In this document: positions 7,488 through 14,523 of the stretch, in pieces
How positions within the stretch are numbered: the stretch's first letter is position 1
Layout: each line of letters opens with the position of its first letter
Assembly: GCF_000240165.1 (NCBI RefSeq)
Contig: NC_017585.1
Coordinates: 1,178,001 to 1,242,000 of the forward strand
Origin: Streptantibioticus cattleyicolor NRRL 8057 = DSM 46488
GTDB taxonomy: Bacteria > Actinomycetota > Actinomycetes > Streptomycetales > Streptomycetaceae
Length of the DNA stretch: 64,000 nt
Direction of reading: 5' to 3'
The notes under the pieces: generated by a model
The model's database searches: none
Seen by the model: only the letters and a program-made list of their open reading frames with translations
Told to the model about the DNA's origin: nothing
Made by a program: the position numbers and the translations under genes

Positions 7488-8634
7488 CACCGCCACCACC
7501 GGGCCCCGCGATCGGCGCGCCGCCGCCCGGTTCCGCGCCGCCCTCGACTCCGAGCGGCGCAGCGCCGCGCTGTACCGGGGGCTGGCCGACGGCGCCACCG
7601 GCGAACGGCAACGCATCTTCCTGGAACTCTCCGCCGTCGAGGAACGGCACGCGCGCCACTGGGCGGACAAGCTCACCGCCCTCGGCGAACCCGTCCCCCG
7701 CCCCGGCCGCACCGGGGTCCGCACCCGCGCCCTGTCCTGGCTGGCCCGCCGGTTCTCCGCGGACGCCGTCCTGCCGCTCGTCGAACGCGCCGAGCACGCC
7801 GACGCCGGCCTGTACCAGGGCGACCCGGACGCCGCCCCGGGGATGGCCGCCGACGAACGCTCGCACGCCCGCGTCCTGACCCGGCTGCGCGAGCAGACCC
7901 CGGCCACCCCGGAACAACTGGGCGGACGCGGCATCGCACAACGGGAGAGATGGCACCGCGGCGACCGCTCCGGAGCGCTGCGCGCCGCGGTCTTCGGCGT
8001 CAACGACGGCCTGGTCTCCAACACCGCGCTGGTGATGGGGTTCGCCGGATCCGGCGCCGGCGCCACCACCATCCTCTTCGCCGGCGTCGCCGGACTGCTC
8101 GCCGGCGCCTTCTCCATGGCGGCCGGTGAGTACGTCTCCATGCGCAGCCAGCGCGAGGCGTACGAGCGGGAGATCGCCCTGGAGGCCGACGAACTGCGCG
8201 ACGACCCCGAGGCGGAGGCCGAGGAACTCGCCCTGATCTACCGCGCCAAGGGCCTCCCCGCCGACGAGGCGGAACGGGTCGCGGCCACCATCATGAAGGA
8301 CCAGGAGACCGCGCTGGAGACCATGGCCCGCGAGGAACTCGGCCTCGACCCCGAGGAACTCGGCTCGCCGTGGTCGGCGGCGCTCTCCAGCCTGATCGCC
8401 TTCGCCCTCGGTGCCGTGGTGGTCGTCGTCCCCTACCTGTTCGCCTCCGGCACCGCCGCGTCCGTCGCCGCCGTGGCCCTGGCCGCCGCCGCGCTGTTCA
8501 CCGTCGGCGCGGTGCTCGGCGCCCTCAACGGCCGCTCCCCGCTGCGCTCCGGGGCCCGGCAACTGCTCGTCGGCGCGGGTGCCGCCGCCGCGGTCTTCGG
8601 CATCGGGCACGTGGTCGGCACCGGGGCGGCGTGA
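7468..8634 (+). CDS. Ferritin-like/VIT1 fusion membrane protein (MbfA-type iron/manganese transporter)
   Basis: The 388-residue protein joins an N-terminal rubrerythrin/ferritin-like four-helix domain (about 10-150, with SERRSAALYRGL and VEERHARHW glutamate/histidine motifs) to a C-terminal VIT1/CCC1 transporter domain. The latter has GVNDGLVSNTALVMGFAGSG, MAAGEYVSMRSQRE and two C-terminal hydrophobic hairpins. MbfA proteins of this layout export iron and protect against iron and peroxide stress. It overlaps the Fur-family gene, which fits metal-controlled export. Topology is probably cytoplasmic ferritin domain with five membrane helices. The metal, Fe or Mn, is not certain. Confidence 0.9.
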   Translation: MSTKNTDTATTGPRDRRAAARFRAALDSERRSAALYRGLADGATGERQRIFLELSAVEERHARHWADKLTALGEPVPRPGRTGVRTRALSWLARRFSADAVLPLVERAEHADAGLYQGDPDAAPGMAADERSHARVLTRLREQTPATPEQLGGRGIAQRERWHRGDRSGALRAAVFGVNDGLVSNTALVMGFAGSGAGATTILFAGVAGLLAGAFSMAAGEYVSMRSQREAYEREIALEADELRDDPEAEAEELALIYRAKGLPADEAERVAATIMKDQETALETMAREELGLDPEELGSPWSAALSSLIAFALGAVVVVVPYLFASGTAASVAAVALAAAALFTVGAVLGALNGRSPLRSGARQLLVGAGAAAAVFGIGHVVGTGAA

Positions 8635-8635
8635 C

Positions 8636-9109
8636 ATGACGGCGACGCTGGAGCTGGCGGTCCTGGTGGGCCTCCAGGCGGCCGGCAAGTCGACGTTCTA
8701 CCGGCAGCGACTGGCCGGACGGTACGCGCTGGTCAGCAAGGACCGGTACCCCCGGGCCGCGCGCGGCAAGCAGCGCCGGCAGATGCGCGAGGTGACCGAG
8801 GCGCTGGCCGCCGGAACCTGCGTGGCGGTCGACAACACCAACCCCACCCCGGACGAATGGTGGCCGCTGCTGGCCGCCGGACACGCCCACGGAGCCGCCG
8901 TCACGGCCTACTGGTTCCCGCCCGACCTCACCGGCTCCCTGCGGCGCAACGCCACCCGCACCGGGCGCGGACGCGTCCCCGACATCGGCGTCCGCGCCAC
9001 CGCCGCCCGGCTGCGCCGACCGAGCACGGCCGACGGGTTCGACGCCGTGCGCGAGGTCCGGTTCGACGGGCACGGCGGGTTCGAGGTCCGCCCCGCCACA
9101 CCGCAGTGA
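8636..9109 (+). CDS. Small P-loop kinase (polynucleotide-kinase-like AAA domain)
   Basis: This 157-residue protein has a Walker A GLQAAGKST near residue 13, SKDRYPR after the second strand, VAVDNTNPT as the Walker-B-like strand, and an arginine-rich lid. This is the order of the PNK-type kinase family that also includes the kinase half of PNKP. It starts one base after the stop of the transporter gene, so it is probably co-transcribed with the Fur operon. The substrate (nucleic acid 5'-OH or a small molecule) cannot be told. The gene has no close functional link to iron that I can see. Confidence 0.75.
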   Translation: MTATLELAVLVGLQAAGKSTFYRQRLAGRYALVSKDRYPRAARGKQRRQMREVTEALAAGTCVAVDNTNPTPDEWWPLLAAGHAHGAAVTAYWFPPDLTGSLRRNATRTGRGRVPDIGVRATAARLRRPSTADGFDAVREVRFDGHGGFEVRPATPQ

Positions 9110-9113
9110 CGGG

Positions 9114-10313
9114 TCACGCGGCTGCCCGCCCGGTATCGTCCCGCCCCGGATACACCATCCGGCCGCGCGCCAGCAGCTCCCGCACCGTACGGTCGGGGTC
9201 GCAACGGCGTTCCAGCAGGGCGAGCCGGGCGGCGTCGGACCTGGTGGCGACCCGCGGCGGCATGAACAGCCGGCAGCAGTCCTCGTCCGGCAGCTGCGAG
9301 ATCACCTCGGTGCCGATCCGGGCCGCCTCCGCCATGATCTCCTTCTTGTCCCAGCCGAGCAGCGGACGCAGCACCGGAAGCGGGGCCGCCTCGTCGACCG
9401 CGGCGAGGTTGGAGAGCGTCTGGCTCGCCACCTGACCCAGGCTGTCCCCGGTGACCAGGGCCGCCGCGCCCCACCCACGGGCCAGCTCGCCGGCGGCCCG
9501 GACCATCAGCCGCCGCTGCGCCACGATCTGCCACCGCCCCGCCCCCGCCGTGGCCAGCGACCGCTGCGCCGCCCCCAGCGGCACGATCAGCAGCCGCGGC
9601 CCCGGCTGGTAACGGCCCAGCTCCCGCACGAGCGCGTACGCCTTGTACGCGGAGGCCGGGCCGGTGTACGGGGCACCGGTGAAGTGCACGAAGTCGCAGT
9701 GGAGCCCGCGCCGCATCGCCCGGTGAGCGGCCACCGGCGAGTCGTACCCACCCGAGAGCAGCACCACGGCCCGCCCGCTGCACCCCACCGGCAGCCCGCC
9801 CTGGCCCCGCAACCGGTCCAGCGACAGGTGGACCGCGCCCCGGTCCACCTCCACCGCCACCTCGACGGCCGGGGTGGTCAGATCGACCGGCAGCCCCAGT
9901 TCGTCGTGGACCCGGGCGCCGACCAGGGTGGCCAACTCGTCCGACCGCAACGGGAACGACTTGTCGCGCCGCCGCGCCCGTACCGCGAAACCACCCGCCA
10001 CCGGGGTCCGCTCCCGCAGCAGATCGACCGCCGCCCGCGCCACCACCTCCGGCGACGGCGCCACCGCGACCGCGGGCTGCACCACGTCGAACCCCATGAC
10101 GTCCCTCGCCCGCCGCACCAACTCCGTCACCGGAGCCTCCGGCGCCCGCGGCGACGACACCACGGTGACGCTGCCCGCCGTCTCGATCCGTACCGGGGTG
10201 CCGACACCCCTCAGCGACGCCCGCAGATTGCGCCGCAGTTGTGCCTCGAACCGGTCGCGGTTGCGGCCCTTGAGGACCACCTCGCCGTGTTTGAGGAGAA
10301 CGCATCGGCGCAT
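9114..10313 (-). CDS. thiI: ThiI-type tRNA 4-thiouridine synthase, short form
   Basis: The 399-residue protein has the ThiI order: an N-terminal ferredoxin-like part with LKHGEVVLKGRNRDRFE, a THUMP domain (about 60-165) and a PP-loop ATP-pyrophosphatase domain with SGGYDSPVAAH. ThiI adenylates U8 of tRNA and transfers sulphur to make s4U, and in some bacteria serves thiazole synthesis. The C-terminal rhodanese domain of the E. coli form is absent, as in Gram-positive ThiI proteins, so sulphur must come from a partner. The acceptor region reads DEDCCRLFMPP. ATG 10313 is preferred to GTG 10325, which lies too close to the GGGAGG sequence. Confidence 0.9.
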   Translation of the reverse strand: MRRCVLLKHGEVVLKGRNRDRFEAQLRRNLRASLRGVGTPVRIETAGSVTVVSSPRAPEAPVTELVRRARDVMGFDVVQPAVAVAPSPEVVARAAVDLLRERTPVAGGFAVRARRRDKSFPLRSDELATLVGARVHDELGLPVDLTTPAVEVAVEVDRGAVHLSLDRLRGQGGLPVGCSGRAVVLLSGGYDSPVAAHRAMRRGLHCDFVHFTGAPYTGPASAYKAYALVRELGRYQPGPRLLIVPLGAAQRSLATAGAGRWQIVAQRRLMVRAAGELARGWGAAALVTGDSLGQVASQTLSNLAAVDEAAPLPVLRPLLGWDKKEIMAEAARIGTEVISQLPDEDCCRLFMPPRVATRSDAARLALLERRCDPDRTVRELLARGRMVYPGRDDTGRAAA

Positions 10314-10381
10314 CGTGTCCCACACCTCCCACGTCCGCCGCGCGGCTGCGCGCCGCCCCCGGTGCGGCGGTGGCGCGCGGA

Positions 10382-10846
10382 TCAGGCCGCGGTGGTCAGA
10401 TCCGCCCAGTGCACCGCGTGGTGGTCCGCCCGCCGCTCGCCGTGCGCGGCGGCGACCTCATCGATGATGCGCAGGCCGCGGCCGTGTTCGGCGGGCATGC
10501 CGCTGGCGGCCCAGTCGCCCTGGCGGCGGGCCGGCCCGCCGTCGGCGACCTCCACCCGCACCTGGCCGGTGTCCGGGTCGCGGATCAGCCGCAACGACAG
10601 CGGTGGCCTGGCGTGTTCCACCGCGTTGGTCACCAGCTCCGACACCACCAGCAGCACCTTGTCCGCGGTGCGCCGGTCGACCCGCCAGGCGGCGAGCGTC
10701 TCCAGCGTGGTGCGACGCGCCTGCCTCGACGCCTCGGGGCGGTGCGGCAGCGAGACCGCACGCACCTGATCCTCCCCGCCCGCCGCGTCCGCGCACCGCG
10801 AGCGGGGCTGCCGGTCGTCACTGAAGGCCGTGTCCAATCGGATCAT
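10382..10846 (-). CDS. ATP-binding anti-sigma-type protein (HATPase_c_2)
   Basis: The 154-residue protein is a stand-alone GHKL ATPase of the SpoIIAB/RsbW kind. SELVTNAVEHA is the N box, VEVADGG the G1 box and GRGLRIIDEVA the G2 box. Such proteins are very abundant in streptomycetes, where they act as anti-sigma factors or partners of anti-anti-sigma proteins. No sigma-factor or antagonist gene is adjacent, so the partner is unknown. ATG 10846 is chosen because family-like sequence begins shortly after it; a GTG 18 bases further upstream is possible. Confidence 0.85.
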   Translation of the reverse strand: MIRLDTAFSDDRQPRSRCADAAGGEDQVRAVSLPHRPEASRQARRTTLETLAAWRVDRRTADKVLLVVSELVTNAVEHARPPLSLRLIRDPDTGQVRVEVADGGPARRQGDWAASGMPAEHGRGLRIIDEVAAAHGERRADHHAVHWADLTTAA

Positions 10847-11426
10847 CTCCCGTACCGTAAACACCTCGTCACCGCCGCGGATTCCTCCGCCACACCAGGC
10901 GGGCTGCCCCCACGCGAGGCCGGCGGCGGTCGGCACCAGGAAGTCGGGTACCCCGATCCGGCCGGAAGTCACGAGGACGACGGGGCGCCTTCACACCGGG
11001 GTCGTCGCCGTTGTGACCCGTCACAACGCCTGGCCGACCGCTCCCTGGACCCACCGAGCGGTTTCGGACGGATCACGGCACCGGAACACGGTGTCTTCAC
11101 GCGTCGCGCACATCGCCTCCACCGCAGGCGGCGCGGGGTGACGGCGACCGGCCGGGGGCCATATCGACGGGCGCGGGCCCGGCCGAGGTATGCGCATGGT
11201 GCGTTGACCGCCGCGCGGCGGCTCACTACAGTCTCGCAGCGCCCGGTCAAGTAAGGAATCTTTCCTTTTCCGCCGGAACCGCCGCTTTCGGAGAGCCGCC
11301 GCTCTCGCTGTACCGCCCTCTCGGAGAACCGCCGCGTCACCGCCTCCCGGCCGGCCCCGCCCCGTCCGGCGGGCCCGCCCACCTGATGTCGTCCACCGAC
11401 CAGGAGACCTCGGAAAGGCAGGACTC
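10847..11426. other. 580-bp gene-free region between the HATPase gene and the expansin-like gene
   Basis: No reading frame here has family-like sequence. The left part should hold the promoter of the minus-strand HATPase gene, though no clear -10 is visible. The right part contains a good plus-strand promoter at 11204-11232, followed by a leader of roughly 190 nt. That leader has an AAGGAA-TCT-TTCCTT inverted repeat near 11253 and several GC-rich stems before the start codon. Confidence 0.6.
11204..11232 (+). promoter_or_regulatory. Housekeeping-type promoter of the expansin-like gene
   Basis: TTGACC (11204-11209) and TACAGT (11227-11232) are separated by 17 bp, close to the streptomycete HrdB consensus. 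The predicted start near 11239 gives a long leader of about 188 nt before ATG 11427, enough for post-transcriptional control. Confidence 0.6.
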
Positions 11427-11849
11427 ATGCACGCCCTGAAGCGATTGGGCCCCCCGGTCGGCGTCGCCCTCGGCGCCGCCGCCCTCGCCGTCCTCACCGC
11501 CGGCCCCGCCTTCGCCGGCATCCCCTTCGGCCAGCCGATGAGCGGCCGGGCGACCTGGTACGACGACGCCGGCTACAGCGCGTGCGGCACCCCGATCGAC
11601 GCCTCGACGCAGCCCATAGTGGCCGTCGGCCCTTCCTGGTGGACCTCCGCCAACCCCAACAACGACCCGCTGTGCGGCGGCGTGTCGGTGAAGGTGACCT
11701 ACAACGGCACCACCATCACCGTCCCGATCCGGGACAAGTGCTTCTCCTGCGACGCCGGCCACATCGACCTCAGCGTCCCGGCGTTCCGCCAGCTCGCCGA
11801 CCTGGGGGTGGGCACCATCAACGTGACCTGGCAGTTCGTGCAGGGGTGA
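11427..11849 (+). CDS. Secreted expansin/RlpA-like double-psi beta-barrel protein
   Basis: The 140-residue protein begins with a Sec signal peptide: basic KR, a hydrophobic alanine-rich core, and cleavage probably after AFAG. The mature part is one DPBB domain: GRATWYDDAGYSACG, paired cysteines in ACG, LCGG and DKCFSC, and HIDLSVPAFRQLAD with the conserved aspartate of the barrel. Such proteins bind or loosen cell-wall or plant polysaccharides. The C-terminal carbohydrate-binding domain of true expansins is missing, so it is a single-domain form. A strong hairpin terminator follows directly. Confidence 0.88.
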   Translation: MHALKRLGPPVGVALGAAALAVLTAGPAFAGIPFGQPMSGRATWYDDAGYSACGTPIDASTQPIVAVGPSWWTSANPNNDPLCGGVSVKVTYNGTTITVPIRDKCFSCDAGHIDLSVPAFRQLADLGVGTINVTWQFVQG

Positions 11850-11858
11850 GGTGATGGA

Positions 11859-11904
11859 CTGACGTGCCGTCAGCTCCAGATCTACTGGAGCTGACGGCAC
11901 GTCA
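11859..11904. terminator. Strong hairpin terminator built from two CTGACG-type palindromes
   Basis: Perfect 20-bp arms (11860-11879 and 11885-11904) enclose a 5-nt loop. The left arm itself contains CTGACG-TGC-CGTCAG (11859-11873), and the right arm a near copy. ATATTTG follows on the plus strand. It lies 10 bp after the expansin-like stop codon and may also stop transcription from the right. Confidence 0.85.
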
Positions 11905-12002
11905 TATTTGTGTCCGCGTCGGGGCGCTCAGGGCGTTCAAAGTGCCCAGGGTGCGCTCGGCGCCCAGCCAGCGTCGTCGCTCCGGGAGACGGTTGGGGTC
12001 GC

Positions 12003-12106
12003 AAATGTGAGCGCTAACAGCCTGCCCCCGTGCGGGACGGATGAGCCTTGCCCTCGCATCGGCGGCCCGTCTGCGGCGTGTGCCTGTAGTATGCGCGCTC
12101 ACATTT
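12003..12106. promoter_or_regulatory. Two LacI-type operator-like sequences with no obvious target gene
   Basis: AAATGTGAGCGC (12003-12014) and its exact inverse GCGCTCACATTT (12095-12106) are 80 bp apart. The first continues into TGTGAGCGCTAACA, a 14-bp sequence with the symmetry of LacI-family operators. TAGTAT just before the second could be a -10 element. Both lie in the 436-bp gap (11850-12285) between the 3' ends of two convergent genes. I find no credible gene in the gap, so this may be a leftover promoter of a lost sugar operon or the promoter of an unannotated small RNA. Confidence 0.4.
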
Positions 12107-12285
12107 CCCGAACCGTCACGGGAACCACGGCCGTGCCGTCCCCCCCGCAGCACTTCCGTTCCTGTTCTGCCATGAGACCGGGCCTGGCGGCCTGGCGGTC
12201 TGTCGGCCTCGGCCCGTGGCCGCCGGGCTCGTTGTGCGGAACGTTGTCGTCCGGTTCGGGGGTATAACCGGGTTATGGGTGGGGG

Positions 12286-12981
12286 TCAGGGGTTGGTGGA
12301 GGGGCCGGAGGGGCGGACGAGGCCGGTTTCGTAGGCGATGACGACGGCTTGGGCGCGGCTGCTGAGGTCGAGTTTGGTCATGGTGCGGTTGAGGTGGGTC
12401 TTGACGGTGGATTCGCTCATCATGAGGCGGTCGGCGATCTCGGCGTTGGTGAGGCCCTTGGCGACCAGGGAGAGGACTTCCGACTCGCGGGCGGTGAGGG
12501 GGGCGAGGGTGGGGGAGTGGACGGCGGGCGGGGGGAGCGGGCGGGTGTGGGCTTCCACGAGGCGGCGGGTGATGTGCGGGTCGAGGAGGGTGTTGCCCTC
12601 GGCGACCGTGCGGACGGCGGAGAGCAGTCGTTGTGGCGGGATGTCCTTGAGCAGGAAGCCGTCGGCGCCGGCTTTGAGCGCGGAGTAGACGTATTCGTCC
12701 AGGTCGAAGGTGGTCAGCACCAGGACGTGGGGACGGTGGGGCGCGTCGTCGGCGAGGAGGCGCCGGGTGGCCTCGACGCCGTCGAGGACCGGCATGCGGA
12801 TGTCCATGAGCACGACGTCGGGGTGGTGGGCCTGGGCCAGCCGGACCGCTTCGTCGCCGTCGGCGGCCTCGCCGACCACGTCCATCCCCGGGGTGGCCCG
12901 GATGAGGGCGGCCACCCCGGCGCGGATGAGGATCTGGTCGTCGGCGACGAGCACCCGGATCGGCGGCTCGTCCTGGTTCAC
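12286..12981 (-). CDS. NarL/LuxR-family response regulator, orphan
   Basis: The 231-residue protein has an N-terminal receiver domain (RVLVADDQ acidic pair, phospho-acceptor Asp in VVLMDIRMP, Thr in VLVLTTF and Lys in LLKDIPP) and a C-terminal LuxR HTH with LTARESEVLSLVAKGLTN and STVKTHL. It starts with GTG 12981 behind AGGAG. Actinobacterial relatives usually sit next to a HisKA_3 sensor kinase, but none is in this window, so its partner is elsewhere or lost. The divergent neighbour is an AraC regulator. Confidence 0.95.
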   Translation of the reverse strand: MNQDEPPIRVLVADDQILIRAGVAALIRATPGMDVVGEAADGDEAVRLAQAHHPDVVLMDIRMPVLDGVEATRRLLADDAPHRPHVLVLTTFDLDEYVYSALKAGADGFLLKDIPPQRLLSAVRTVAEGNTLLDPHITRRLVEAHTRPLPPPAVHSPTLAPLTARESEVLSLVAKGLTNAEIADRLMMSESTVKTHLNRTMTKLDLSSRAQAVVIAYETGLVRPSGPSTNP

Positions 12982-13159
12982 CTGGTGTCTCCTGATCGCA
13001 TGGCCGGACGGGTCCGCGGTGCGGGGCGCGCCGGGGAGGCGCCGGTGGAAGGCGGTGTGGTGCGGAGCGCGTACCCCGGGTCGCGCACGGCCGCTGGGCC
13101 GCCACGGGTACGCCGATGACCGTCTGCCCCATTCATGGGGAGCACTTTACGGTCTGGTC

Positions 13160-13201
13160 TACCGCGGAGGTTCGACGTTCCGGTTGCGTACCGCGGAAGT
13201 T
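13160..13201. repeat. Direct repeats in the divergent regulator intergenic region
   Basis: TACCGCGGAGGTT (13160-13172) and TACCGCGGAAGTT (13189-13201) are 12/13 identical and start 29 bp apart. They lie in the 347-bp region between the response regulator and the AraC gene. AraC proteins bind pairs of direct half-sites, so this may be an autoregulatory site; the spacing is longer than the usual 21 bp. Confidence 0.35.
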
Positions 13202-13328
13202 GTAGCGGGCTGTCAGGTCTGTGAGGGACGACTGCGCGGGGGCCGTCCGCCTAACGTCACGGTCACCGGTCGTCGCGGGTCTTGTCGGGCGGGCCGGTGT
13301 GAAGGGGCTTACGGGGGAGGCGGTTGTG

Positions 13329-14315
13329 ATGGAACGGGCGGTCGTGGAACGGGAGTCGGGCGTCGGGCGGGGGCTGGGCGGTTTCGGTGACGTGGGGGTG
13401 GTCGGGGAAGAGGGCGCGGATGTGCGGGAGTTGGGGGCGCTGCGGTTGTCGGTGCTGAGTTTCGCGGCGGCGCCCCGGGTGCGGGGTGGGGTGTCGGGTG
13501 GGGTGCCGGCGTGGCAGGTGGCCATGGTGGCGTGTGGCAGTGTGCTGGTGGCGTCGCGGCGGGGTGCGGCGCGGTTGGAGGCCGGGGACCTGGTGCTGTG
13601 GGAGCCCGGTCAGTCGATCGACCGGGCCGTAGCGGCGGTCGAGGGGCCGGCGCCGCGGGTGCTGGTGCTGCATCTGCCCGATCACCTGTTGCCGGTGTCC
13701 CCGGCGGCGTTGCGGGAGTTGACCGCGCGGCCGGTGCGGTCGGAACGCGGGGCGGCGGCCTGTCTCGCCCGGGTGCTGGAGGAGTTCGGCCGCCGGGGAC
13801 GGGAGGTGGCCGCGGCCGAGGAGCCGTGGCTGGCCCGCGCGGCGGCCGACCTGGCGGCGGCGTTCGTGGCCGGCCTGGCCGGAACGCCCACTGTCGGCGA
13901 CAACGGTCCGGGCCCGGCGGCGGTCCCGGACCGGCAGGGCGCGCTGTTGCGGGACGTCATGGCATACATCGAACGACACCTGTCCGACCCGTTGTTGTCA
14001 CCCGGAACCATCGCCGCCGCCCACCACATCTCGGTGCGCTATCTGCACCGGCTCTTCCAGCGGGAACGGTCCACGGTGAGCGGCTATGTCCGCGACCGCC
14101 GACTGGAGCGCTGCCGTGCCGACCTCGCCGACCCGGCGCTGGCCGCGCACAGCGTGAGCCGGATCCGCACCGGCTGGGGCTTCCGCGACGCGGCGGCGTT
14201 CAGCCGGACGTTCAAGAGGACGTACGGGATGGCCCCCAGCGAGTACCGTCGGCTGACCGGGACCGGGACCGGGACCGGGTCGGGGCCGGGAGCCGGGGGA
14301 CGGCCGGGCCGTTAG
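13329..14315 (+). CDS. AraC family transcriptional regulator
   Basis: The 328-residue protein has an N-terminal ligand-binding half of the AraC_binding_2 kind (about 30-180) and a C-terminal double HTH (about 205-315): AAHHISVRYLHRLFQRERSTVSGYVRDRRLERC, then a second unit ending in GFRDAAAFSRTFKRTYGMAPSEYRR in shorter form. ATG 13329 follows GGGGGAGG by 8 bp; the frame is open further upstream but without family sequence. The tail is a Gly/Thr repeat. Its target is not evident from neighbours. Confidence 0.88.
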   Translation: MERAVVERESGVGRGLGGFGDVGVVGEEGADVRELGALRLSVLSFAAAPRVRGGVSGGVPAWQVAMVACGSVLVASRRGAARLEAGDLVLWEPGQSIDRAVAAVEGPAPRVLVLHLPDHLLPVSPAALRELTARPVRSERGAAACLARVLEEFGRRGREVAAAEEPWLARAAADLAAAFVAGLAGTPTVGDNGPGPAAVPDRQGALLRDVMAYIERHLSDPLLSPGTIAAAHHISVRYLHRLFQRERSTVSGYVRDRRLERCRADLADPALAAHSVSRIRTGWGFRDAAAFSRTFKRTYGMAPSEYRRLTGTGTGTGSGPGAGGRPGR

Positions 14316-14523
14316 CCCGCCGGTGCGGAGGTGTGGGGGAGGGGTTGCGGGGCGGGCGTCGCGGGTCAGGCGTCACGGGCAGCCGTCGCGTACCGGATGT
14401 CGCGGGCCATCCGCGACGGGGCTGCCGTCGCGAGCGGACGCGACGCCGACGACCGGGCGGCCAACCCCTCCGCCGCTCGCGCTCACCGCGTCGGCGGGAC
14501 AACCCCCCATCCCACACGGCCCC

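Noticed and set aside
11239-11426. c-di-AMP (ydaO) riboswitch before the expansin-like gene
   Set aside because: The leader is long and structured, but I could not line it up with the conserved ydaO core by eye.
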